A model generated the notes under the pieces. It searched no databases. It saw only the letters and a list, made by a program, of their open reading frames with translations, and was not told the origin of the DNA. 8,932 nt of DNA from Sinorhizobium arboris LMG 14919. Its GTDB lineage: Bacteria; Pseudomonadota; Alphaproteobacteria; Rhizobiales; Rhizobiaceae. How positions within the stretch are numbered: the stretch's first letter is position 1; the number at the start of each line of letters is the position of its first letter. A program made the translations under genes and the position numbers. The DNA lies in contig NZ_KE386498.1 in the NCBI RefSeq assembly GCF_000427465.1, forward strand, positions 3,466 to 12,397, read 5' to 3'. Positions 1-7,819 of this stretch are shown piece by piece.

Positions 1-3000
1 CGGCAGGGGCCGGCAGCGCCTTGCGGTCGAGCTTGCCGTTCGGTGTCAGCGGCAGTGCGTCCAGCCGCACGAAGGCGGCCGGCACCATGTAGTCCGGCAG
101 CAGGCCACCGAGATGGGCCCGCAACGCCGCCGCCAGCTCGGCGCCATCGGCTTTGTCCGACCCGTCCGTCCTCTTCGCAACCACATAGGCCACAAGCCGC
201 TTGTCGCCGGTGCGATCGTCGCGCGCCACGACGGCCGCATCGCCGACAAGCTCGTGCTCGCAGAGCCGGGCGGAGATCTCGCCCGGCTCGATGCGGAAGC
301 CGCGGATCTTCACCTGCTCGTCGTTGCGGCCCAGAAACTCCAGATTGCCATCCGGCAGATAGCGGGCCAGGTCGCCGGTGCGGTACATCCGGGCATCCGC
401 CTCGCCGCTGAACGGATCGGCCAGGAACCGCTCCGCCGTCAGTTCGGGCCGATTGAGGTAGCCGCGCGCAACCCCTGCCCCGCCGATATAGAGCTCGCCA
501 ACGGCCCCGAACGGAACAGGCTGACCATGGTCGTCAAGCAGATAGAGCCGCGTGTTCGCGATTGGGCGGCCGATCGGCACATTTGTCGATGCGGAAAGGT
601 CTGCAGGGATGTCATGGAAAGCACAACCGACAACCGCTTCCGTCGGACCATACTCGTTGACCATTCTGGCCGCCGGCTGGATCTGACGCCATAGCTCGAC
701 CGTCGACGACGACAATGCCTCGCCGCCAATGACGAACAGCTCCACCTGACTGGCATCTCCAGCCGACTGCAGCTGCTGCCCCAGAACATCCAGAAGGGTC
801 GGGGTGACATTGACCAGCCCGCACCGGGTGCCGACCCTCGACCTGATCCCCTCGACCTCGTCCCCCTCTTTCGTAAGCAATGCATGGCCGCCAGAGACCA
901 AAGGCGCAAACAGGCTGTTGACCGTAGCATCGAAGGCGAGCGAAGAGGAGACGACGGAGGAGGATGTGGGAGCGTAGGTCTCACGAGCCCAGCTTAGATA
1001 ATTGGTCATCCCGCGATGCTCGACCATGACGCCCTTGGGCGTTCCGGTGGAGCCTGAGGTGTAGATGATGTAGGCGAGATGGCTGGGGGCGAGGCCGAGA
1101 GCGCGCGGGTCGGGATCCGACGCCGGCAGCCTCGCCGAGACCGGGGTGGCCGCATTGAGGTCGACCGCCGTCACATTGGTGATCGCCTCGGCGCCCAGCG
1201 CTGCGCGGCCGGCCGCGTCGCACAGCAGCAGCCGCGGGGCGGCATCGTCGAGCACCTGCCGCAGTCGCGCGCAGGGATAGGCCGGGTCGAGCGGCAGATA
1301 GGCGCCGCCGGCCTTGAGGATGGCCAGCAGTCCCACCACCATCGCCGGGCTGCGCTCGACGCAGATCGCCACCGGCTGGTCGGGCTTCACCCTAAGCGCG
1401 ATCAGATGATGGGCCAGCCGGTTGGCCTCAGCGTTCAGCGCGCCATAGCTCAGCTCTTCATCCTCATGGACCACCGCCACCGCGTCGGGCGTCCGGCGCA
1501 CCTGCGCCTCGAACAGCTCGTGCACGCACAGCTCCGACGGATAGTCCGCGTCCGTCCGGTTCAGCTCCTCCAGCAGATAGCGGCGCTCGTCGGCCGGCAG
1601 GATGTCGATGCGGCCGACCGGCTGCCCGGCATCGGCGATCGCGCCACTCAAGAGATTTTGCAGATGCTGCGCCATGCGATCGATCTGCTTAGGTGCCAAT
1701 CGATTGGCATCAAAATGCCAGCGGAAGCTCCCATCCAGAGCGCAAACCTCAAATGTCAGCACCTCACCGCATCGGGGCGCCCCAGCGCTTTGGCTCGACG
1801 GCAGATCGCCAGCGGCAGAACAGCTATTGGCGGTAATCGTGATGCCAATCGGCCAGGGCCGGCGCGACAGTAGCGCCTTCATAGTCCGCAAGGTCGGGTA
1901 GCGCGCGATAAGATCCCGTGCAAAGCTATCGTGCTCCTTTAGCCGATCCCATTCGGCCGCCACGGCCCTGCGCACTGCTGCGAAATCATGGGTTAGATCA
2001 ATGGTCATTTCCATCGGCACGACGGAAGCGACCAGGGCCTCCACCGCTGGCAAGCCTGCTCGCGAAGCTTTCGCCGCCGGCGTCCATCCCAATTGAAACT
2101 CTGTTGCGCCCGCTATGCGGGCGAGATAGACCAACCAAGCCGCTAACAGGCGTTCCAAACGATCCTTGGCAGGCAGCTCAGCCAACGCACTTGCTACCTG
2201 CCACGAACTCGACTCCCATTTGGGCGGTGCCTCGGCTGCGCAAGAGGACCAGAAAGGGAGCTGCAATATTTTAAGCTGCTCGAGCCGCTGTCGCCAAAAA
2301 TCCTCGCGAGGTGCTATCTCCTCATGTGCAGCAGTTAGGCTGCGCGCCTGATCATCGCTCAGAATCGGAAGGCGATCGCCTACGTCGAAATCGCAGTGCC
2401 TCGCGAGGGCTCGCGCGTCCACAGCCTGACCATCCAAGCTGGCAAACCAAACATCAACATCCTGCGTACCCGTCGCCACACGCCAGTGGTTGGGGTGGAG
2501 TTCAAGCAGGCAGCCGGCCGGAAGACCCGAGCGTTGAGGCAGCACCTCCAAACGCCTGACGAGGACAACATCATCGCCTGCGAGAGCCTTGGGCAGACAC
2601 AATGGATTGGGATGATACGGGCCAAAGTCCAAGGCACGTGTCATCGCCGACAAGTCCTGCGCGGATCGATGCCATCGCAGGCAGCCCGCAGCATCTGGAC
2701 GTCGACGCGCCGCAAAGTAGCTTCTGTCCGCCAGTGCCTGCGGACGGAGACGGAGCTCTGCGTTCGCTAAGCCGGTCAAGAGCTCGCGAAAGCCCTCGAC
2801 AGCGGCTTCATAACATTTGAGGTTTAAGCTCAGCGCCGTGTCGTTGGGTGCAATCACAACCTGGCGCTGAACCGCGACATCCCCCGTATCAACACCGTCA
2901 TCGATCCGATGCCAGGTGATGGCATGTTCGCTCTCCTGGGCCAGCAGTGCCCAGAACGTCGCGTGCGTCCCCGCATATCGCGGCAAGGGTCCGTCGTGAT

Positions 3001-3352
3001 AGTTGAAAGCGCCTTGACGCGCTCGTCCGAAAACATCCGCCGGCAACAGGAACGGATTGGCGATGGAAAAAATCCACTCCACCGGCTCGGTGGCAAGCAA
3101 CGTTGAGAGCTCTTCAACACTGGCTACAACCGAGATGTTGGCGCAAGCCGCCCAATCGGCGAATATGGTGTCGGCAGATAGCACCGCGCGAATGTCGTGG
3201 CCCATCTCCATTGCGAGCCGAGCGCACCTGACAGCGAGCGTGCCACTGCCAATAAACATGCTCGAGCGTCTCGAAGGGGCCGCAGGGCGTTGCCCATGCC
3301 GACCACTTAGTTCGTCAGGGCTTACGTGTTCCGGCGAAGAGCAACGCGTCAT
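1..3352 (-). CDS. NRPS with N-terminal formyltransferase domain (F - condensation-like - A; 3' end outside window)
   Basis: An open frame runs without a stop from ATG 3352 to the left edge (1117 full codons). Residues ~32-220 are a formyltransferase domain starting at a Rossmann-like FIGSGTLAV; the catalytic triad of the formyl-THF transferase family is intact (N117 and H119 in FNYHDG, D155 in VDTGDV). Residues ~222-315 resemble the C-terminal Fmt domain (W227, ALDFG, NPL). Residues ~340-590 resemble the second half of a condensation domain, but no HHxxxDG is visible. The A domain follows from ~600 with all core motifs: A3 [11 protein letters not shown] (Y764), A4 FDAT (D808), A5 NEYGPTE (N899), YRTGDL, and A10 NGKLDRK (N1105). 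Family knowledge: such F domains N-formylate the first amino acid on its carrier, using formyl-tetrahydrofolate. I chose ATG 3352 because GGAGGG lies five bases upstream; ATG 3259 is the alternative. The gene probably starts an assembly line; its substrate is unknown. Confidence 0.93.
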   Translation of the reverse strand, partial: MTRCSSPEHVSPDELSGRHGQRPAAPSRRSSMFIGSGTLAVRCARLAMEMGHDIRAVLSADTIFADWAACANISVVASVEELSTLLATEPVEWIFSIANPFLLPADVFGRARQGAFNYHDGPLPRYAGTHATFWALLAQESEHAITWHRIDDGVDTGDVAVQRQVVIAPNDTALSLNLKCYEAAVEGFRELLTGLANAELRLRPQALADRSYFAARRRPDAAGCLRWHRSAQDLSAMTRALDFGPYHPNPLCLPKALAGDDVVLVRRLEVLPQRSGLPAGCLLELHPNHWRVATGTQDVDVWFASLDGQAVDARALARHCDFDVGDRLPILSDDQARSLTAAHEEIAPREDFWRQRLEQLKILQLPFWSSCAAEAPPKWESSSWQVASALAELPAKDRLERLLAAWLVYLARIAGATEFQLGWTPAAKASRAGLPAVEALVASVVPMEMTIDLTHDFAAVRRAVAAEWDRLKEHDSFARDLIARYPTLRTMKALLSRRPWPIGITITANSCSAAGDLPSSQSAGAPRCGEVLTFEVCALDGSFRWHFDANRLAPKQIDRMAQHLQNLLSGAIADAGQPVGRIDILPADERRYLLEELNRTDADYPSELCVHELFEAQVRRTPDAVAVVHEDEELSYGALNAEANRLAHHLIALRVKPDQPVAICVERSPAMVVGLLAILKAGGAYLPLDPAYPCARLRQVLDDAAPRLLLCDAAGRAALGAEAITNVTAVDLNAATPVSARLPASDPDPRALGLAPSHLAYIIYTSGSTGTPKGVMVEHRGMTNYLSWARETYAPTSSSVVSSSLAFDATVNSLFAPLVSGGHALLTKEGDEVEGIRSRVGTRCGLVNVTPTLLDVLGQQLQSAGDASQVELFVIGGEALSSSTVELWRQIQPAARMVNEYGPTEAVVGCAFHDIPADLSASTNVPIGRPIANTRLYLLDDHGQPVPFGAVGELYIGGAGVARGYLNRPELTAERFLADPFSGEADARMYRTGDLARYLPDGNLEFLGRNDEQVKIRGFRIEPGEISARLCEHELVGDAAVVARDDRTGDKRLVAYVVAKRTDGSDKADGAELAAALRAHLGGLLPDYMVPAAFVRLDALPLTPNGKLDRKALPAPA

Positions 3353-3363
3353 CTCTACCCTCC
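3352..3363 (-). promoter_or_regulatory. Ribosome binding site deciding the start of the formyltransferase NRPS
   Basis: On the minus strand GGAGGG is followed by TAGAG and then ATG at 3352, a near-ideal Shine-Dalgarno spacing. The internal ATG at 3259 lacks a comparable site and would begin in the first beta strand of the formyltransferase fold, so the upstream start is preferred. Confidence 0.6.
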
Positions 3364-3568
3364 AGCAGTTCGCCGACCGGCTGTTCCCATCCCAGGCGCC
3401 GCGCCAGTAGCGGCTCAAACCAGCCGCACCTGCTCTGATTTGTGCGGGAGTAAATGCACTGAAATAGCAATCGGATCAGCGGTGCGCAGTTCCTTGACCT
3501 CGTCGGAGTGTTTGGTGAGCGTGATCATGGAACAATTTCTCGTCAGTATTCGCGTTGGCCGATGACGA

Positions 3569-3585
3569 TGCATGGATCGTGCCAA
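3569..3585 (-). promoter_or_regulatory. Sigma-54 (RpoN) -24/-12 promoter
   Basis: The minus strand reads TTGGCACGATCCATGCA. The consensus is TTGGCACG-N4-TTGCA. The invariant GG and GC are exactly ten bases apart, and only one position differs (A for the first T of the -12 element). Transcription would start near 3558 and run into the formyltransferase NRPS about 206 bases downstream. Sigma-54 promoters need an enhancer-binding activator; in rhizobia NifA or NtrC are the usual candidates, but which one acts here is inference. Confidence 0.6.
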
Positions 3586-3630
3586 CGGAGAAAAGTTTTT
3601 CCAAACAATAGGATGAAACCGACAGTGCGA

Positions 3631-3664
3631 GGTCGCATGTTCAACACGTGTCGGATCGACAACG
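3631..3664. promoter_or_regulatory. Cluster of palindromes, possible activator binding sites
   Basis: Three inverted repeats overlap or abut: TGTTCAACA (3638-3646), ACACGTGT (3644-3651) and TGTCG-GAT-CGACA (3649-3661). The same bases contain two imperfect NifA-type TGT-N10-ACA sites, each matching five of six conserved bases: 3631-3646 (minus strand TGT-N10-ACC) and 3649-3664 (plus strand TGT-N10-ACG). They lie about 73-106 bases upstream of the predicted sigma-54 start, close to the usual enhancer distance. The palindromes are seen directly; the activator is a guess. Confidence 0.35.
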
Positions 3665-3750
3665 CTAACCACCAGCTCCTTCAAATGCGGCGCGAGGGCG
3701 CGGCGATATAGAGATATGTATCATTTCGCGAATGTGATCATTTTTCTGTA

Positions 3751-4028
3751 TTGCCAACCATACCGTACATTGACGGCGACGAAACGGCTGCCCTGAAGTA
3801 CTCTAGAACGAAGCGTATGGACGAACTCACATCGGATGAGTTACGCCATTTTGCGGCGAGAGCGTTCCTGCCCGAAAAGTTGGTAATCGACACTGCAGCT
3901 GAAACCGTCCGGCGGTTCGAGGATGCGTGGGCATCGGAGAGAGAAAACCTCCCTATGGAGGGAAGGTCCGGGAGTTGATCGACAAGCATTCACCGAGGAT
4001 CCCGCTTTACGCAGAATTCAGTCGCTAG
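3751..4028 (+). pseudogene. hipA: HipA-family toxin, C-terminal fragment with frameshift
   Basis: From 3751 the plus strand encodes a stretch typical of HipA kinase C-termini: ALKYSRTKRMDEL, HFAARAFLPEKLVIDTA, then TVRRFEDAW. The frame hits a stop at 3976-3978. The matching tail of the family (KVRELIDKH, then IPLYAEF) continues in another frame to TAG 4026-4028, so a frameshift lies near 3958-3962. HipA proteins are about 400-440 residues; only about 90 remain, and the kinase core and N-terminus are missing. There is no plausible start; the TTG at 3751 is only where the frame opens. It is convergent with the minus-strand genes and unrelated to the NRPS cluster. The HipA assignment rests on recall of family sequence. 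Confidence 0.6.
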
Positions 4029-4144
4029 GTGGTTGGAACCAGCAATCGGCGGCGAGAGAAGACCTTATCAGTACTGGTCATGTGCTTTCAGTCGTTCGTA
4101 AACAAAGAGCGGCAAACAGCGACCCGATCGGGCGTGCTGTTCAG

Positions 4145-5437
<1,293 letters not shown>

Positions 5438-5595
5438 TCTTCTATCTCGCGTAACCCTGTCTCACTTGCTCATTCGTATCAGTTGCCCCCCAGTCAGCAG
5501 CTTACTCTTTGCGGGCAATGGCACATTTGAACCCAATGTTGCCGACCCAGAGAGAACGATCGTCGAAAACCGCTTCACGTCGGAATTCGCGCCCT

Positions 5596-6003
5596 TTAGG
5601 GGCCCTTGTCCCGATCATATCCGAGATCCCTCAAAGGGATTTTACATTCGGGGAACTGAGCGTCGAAGACATGTTTGGTTGTCTTGGCAGGGAACTTCCT
5701 TCCGCTGCGGGCCATAGCAAAAATGATCTCGGGAGTAACTATCTCTCCCGGGCGCCAAGCATCTACACGAACACCGTGGTAGTCTAGTAAGATTGCCGGC
5801 AATACTCTCAATTGAAGCCGCTTGGCGACAGCCAGCCTGTGATGGCCATCCATTACAAAAAGCGCTTCCTTATGGACAGCAATTGGAGCCTTCCAGAATT
5901 TGGCTTGGAGAATCTCTTCTTCAAGCTCAAGAACGTGTCGGCAATCAACCTCTTCGGTCGGGGTCAAATTGTTGGGCTGTAACAGATAGTAGCGCATAAG
6001 CAT
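5596..6003 (-). CDS. ParB/SerK-like protein, possible free-serine kinase (SbnI type)
   Basis: This 135-residue protein has the layout of the ParB-fold SerK/SbnI group: an LTPTEEV segment whose E17 aligns with the catalytic glutamate, then API-V, the phosphate-binding VMDGHHR (residues 50-56), LPAILLDY, and a conserved KFPAKTTKH tail (103-111). Characterised relatives phosphorylate free L-serine to O-phosphoserine, and in staphyloferrin B biosynthesis this feeds 2,3-diaminopropionate. It lacks a helix-turn-helix, so plasmid partitioning is unlikely. The length fits single-domain members and is much shorter than SbnI (about 250). The ATG at 6003 has only a weak ribosome binding site, and the frame stays open upstream to a TGA at 6071-6073. 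Kinase activity is inferred from family motifs. Confidence 0.7.
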   Translation of the reverse strand: MLMRYYLLQPNNLTPTEEVDCRHVLELEEEILQAKFWKAPIAVHKEALFVMDGHHRLAVAKRLQLRVLPAILLDYHGVRVDAWRPGEIVTPEIIFAMARSGRKFPAKTTKHVFDAQFPECKIPLRDLGYDRDKGP

Positions 6004-6081
6004 GTCACGTCCGACAGTAAAATGCCCGATGTCTAGCGGAAATCTCGATGTCTCAGCGATGGCGGGCGAAACTCATGATCG

Positions 6082-6240
6082 TCATGCACTAAACCGGCAC
6101 TCATTTGGTAACCTACCGGCAACTATGCTTGCAATGCTCATTGGTACAACAAGGTCCAGTGGAGTTGTGACCGTCGTTCCTCCATGTCGAAGTTCCGATG
6201 GATCACGCGTGTTCAAAGAATAGCTTCTTAATTCCTGCAT
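6082..6240 (-). CDS. Small ORF of 52 codons, function unknown
   Basis: ATG 6240 follows the PLP-enzyme stop by 31 bases and is preceded by GGAGG with suitable spacing (GGAGGT, ten bases, ATG), the best ribosome binding site in this part of the cluster. The product begins MQELRSYSLN and includes TTVTTPLDLVVPMSIASIVA, with no signal peptide or clear membrane helix. I do not recognise it. It ends at TGA 6082-6084. The frame is the same as the SerK-like gene downstream, separated by TGACGATCATGA (two stops) and 66 further bases. It could be a real small protein or the broken 5' part of a longer gene. Confidence 0.45.
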   Translation of the reverse strand: MQELRSYSLNTRDPSELRHGGTTVTTPLDLVVPMSIASIVAGRLPNECRFSA

Positions 6241-6251
6241 ACCTTTTCCAA

Positions 6252-6256
6252 CCTCC
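6252..6256 (-). promoter_or_regulatory. Shine-Dalgarno site of the 52-codon ORF
   Basis: GGAGG lies 11 bases upstream of ATG 6240 in the 31-base gap after the PLP gene. It is the main support for the small ORF being translated. Confidence 0.45.
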
Positions 6257-6271
6257 GGCGATGATGCCTTA

Positions 6272-7819
6272 TCAGACTGCAGATGAGTTTCTCGTGAGGA
6301 AGGCCACCTTTTCCAAGGCCATCAGACTTCGATCGAACAAACGCTTAATGCCTCGTTCGCCTGTGTTGATGGCTTCCACAATGAGGCGTGCACTAAGGCA
6401 AAGCCGCAACGCAGCAACCTGGACGCCCTCAAGCTCGCCGCAAGGAACCGGTTGTCCAACTTCGCAACGAACTGACAATATTGTGCTACCAGGCATCTTG
6501 GCTTTCGTAGCCAAATCCTGGCATAAATGATCGTAAATTCTCTTTGTTTGCGGGGCGGTCAGCGGATTTCTCCTCGCATGTCGATTTACGCGAAATAGTA
6601 TAAAAGGCAAAATCGTCGGTAGCTGGTCCCAAGAATTGTGGGTGATTGGCAGATGGCGTTGTAACGTCGGTTGCTCTAATAGCTGGAAATCAGGCGCATT
6701 GTTCAGCCAGGAGGTAACCTCCTTATGAAAGTCAACCACAACCCGTTGGATATCTTCCTCTGAAACACTACGGAAAGCACGCAGCTCGGCGAGTGCGGCT
6801 TCCCACCGTAAAAGTAAACCTAAGTTACTGGTTTCAGGGAGTGTCTGAGCGCCTGTCCAGTTTCGTGGCCAGTCTGCCCGGCAACACGTCGCTCCGGGCA
6901 TAGGACGTAGTGGCAGTTTCTTCAAGCGGCCTGCCATCGACGCAGGAACCAAGAGCATTGCCGAAAAGGCTGGACCTCCCAAAAATTTGGATCCAGTAAC
7001 GATCACCAAGCAGCCGATGGTAAGATAAGTTTGCAGCGTTTTCGGTGCCAATCGAAACTGAGATGCATCGACGAGAATTTCAACGCTGTCAGGCCAGCGA
7101 CGCCTGAGATCCAGCGCCTTGCTCGGAGTTGGAGCCAGTACTCCGGTTTTCGAAACGTCAGTCAACACAATCAAAATACGACCGTATCGCGTTATCGCAG
7201 CCGATACTATTGCCTCGAGTTCATCATCGACGGCCGCGATAGGTCGGAGCCTGGAACCCTCCATGCGAACTGCTATCGACCTAACATCAATGGGATCCGC
7301 TGAATTGACCGTTGTTCCACCACTCTCGCGGTGCGAAGAATGCATCCCGCCAGCCAGAGCATGACCGACCCCACTCCCCGTCTCTTCCGGCTGGACCATA
7401 ATCGCCAATGTCTTTGCGACGGAGCTTCCTGCAACCAATTGGGAGGCAAGCATGTGAGCGTCGGTGCCAGAAGGAGAAACGATGACTTCCATCCCTCCAA
7501 TGTGTTCCAAACCGCATAAGCGAATAAATTCGTGACGAACTCTGTCGATCTCTTCCAGATAGATTTCTTCCGGCGCCCGTCCAGGCAAGGTCTGCGATAT
7601 CTTTTGGCGCAGTCTTTCCGCAGCTGAAAATCCGACGTCAGAAATCGTAGATGCGGTTGCCGAACCAAATGAGAATAATTCCCTGTCGGGAACTGGTTTA
7701 CGACCGTACTTGTTTGTCATTTGGCTAGCATCAAGTTCGATCCGCTCGTCACCCCCCGAGGTTAACAACTCAGCGGTCGAAGGAAGATAAGTATTCACGT
7801 TGGATAGCCGCTGTGTCAT
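6272..7819 (-). CDS. PLP-dependent fold-type-I enzyme (aminotransferase class V-like)
   Basis: The 515-residue protein has hallmarks of the aspartate aminotransferase superfamily. SPSGTDAH (115-122) is the cofactor phosphate-binding turn, DASQF supplies the aspartate to the pyridine nitrogen (D251), and TGSKFLGGPAFSA holds the Schiff-base lysine (K278). The order and the SK-F-GGP sequence around the lysine suggest a class V or cysteine-desulfurase/kynureninase-type relative, but I cannot name a characterised homologue. Its ATG overlaps the TGA of the NRPS (ATGA at 7819-7816), indicating translational coupling and co-expression with the terminating module. Possible roles are making or modifying an amino acid building block (transamination, beta-elimination or replacement, lyase) or acting on the released peptide. 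It is intact with no frameshift. Confidence 0.85.
   Translation of the reverse strand: MTQRLSNVNTYLPSTAELLTSGGDERIELDASQMTNKYGRKPVPDRELFSFGSATASTISDVGFSAAERLRQKISQTLPGRAPEEIYLEEIDRVRHEFIRLCGLEHIGGMEVIVSPSGTDAHMLASQLVAGSSVAKTLAIMVQPEETGSGVGHALAGGMHSSHRESGGTTVNSADPIDVRSIAVRMEGSRLRPIAAVDDELEAIVSAAITRYGRILIVLTDVSKTGVLAPTPSKALDLRRRWPDSVEILVDASQFRLAPKTLQTYLTIGCLVIVTGSKFLGGPAFSAMLLVPASMAGRLKKLPLRPMPGATCCRADWPRNWTGAQTLPETSNLGLLLRWEAALAELRAFRSVSEEDIQRVVVDFHKEVTSWLNNAPDFQLLEQPTLQRHLPITHNSWDQLPTILPFILFRVNRHARRNPLTAPQTKRIYDHLCQDLATKAKMPGSTILSVRCEVGQPVPCGELEGVQVAALRLCLSARLIVEAINTGERGIKRLFDRSLMALEKVAFLTRNSSAV
7816..7819 (-). promoter_or_regulatory. ATGA stop-start overlap (translational coupling)
   Basis: The minus strand reads AAATGACA: ATG at 7819 starts the PLP enzyme while TGA at 7818-7816 ends the NRPS. 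This arrangement ties translation of the PLP enzyme to that of the terminating NRPS subunit. Confidence 0.85.

Larger units (their letters stand above)
3353..3750. other. Control region between the formyltransferase NRPS and the hipA remnant
   Basis: About 400 bases without a convincing gene. It holds the sigma-54-like promoter, the palindrome cluster, and a roughly 200-base untranslated leader running to ATG 3352. A 37-codon minus-strand ORF (ATG 3528, stop ending at 3412, beginning MITLTKHSDE) lies in the leader just after the predicted transcription start. Another minus-strand frame ends at TGA 3315, overlapping the NRPS start by 38 bases. Neither resembles a known protein, and neither is claimed as a gene. 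The leader ORF would be well placed for a regulatory leader peptide, but nothing in its composition supports this. Confidence 0.5.

Noticed and set aside
113..694. Plus-strand ORF of 193 codons
   Set aside because: It is a shadow of the GC-rich A-domain coding sequence on the other strand; the minus frame carries all A-domain motifs.
439..984. Minus-strand ORF of 181 codons
   Set aside because: It is in a different frame from the NRPS, which reads continuously through the same bases with conserved motifs A4-A6.
1079..1873. Plus-strand ORF of 264 codons
   Set aside because: It lies antisense to the A domain, is rich in Arg, Ala and Gln as expected of a high-GC shadow frame, and has no recognisable motif.
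3412..3528. 37-codon leader ORF after the sigma-54 promoter
   Set aside because: The ribosome binding site is weak, there is no similarity or attenuator-like codon run, and an ORF of this size is expected by chance.
3600..3625. nod-box-like string TTCCAAACAAT on the plus strand
   Set aside because: The first half matches 10 of 11 bases of the nod box core, but the second half does not, the ATC-N9-GAT symmetry is missing, and it points toward the hipA remnant rather than a nodulation gene.
5438..5595. Possible terminator between the SerK-like and GNAT genes
   Set aside because: No stable GC-rich stem followed by a T run could be found on the minus strand; GGGCCCC at the SerK stop has no loop and T tract.
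5596..6003. Plasmid partition ParB
   Set aside because: The protein is only 135 residues, lacks a helix-turn-helix and a ParA partner, and has the DGHHR and KTTKH motifs of the SerK-like branch.
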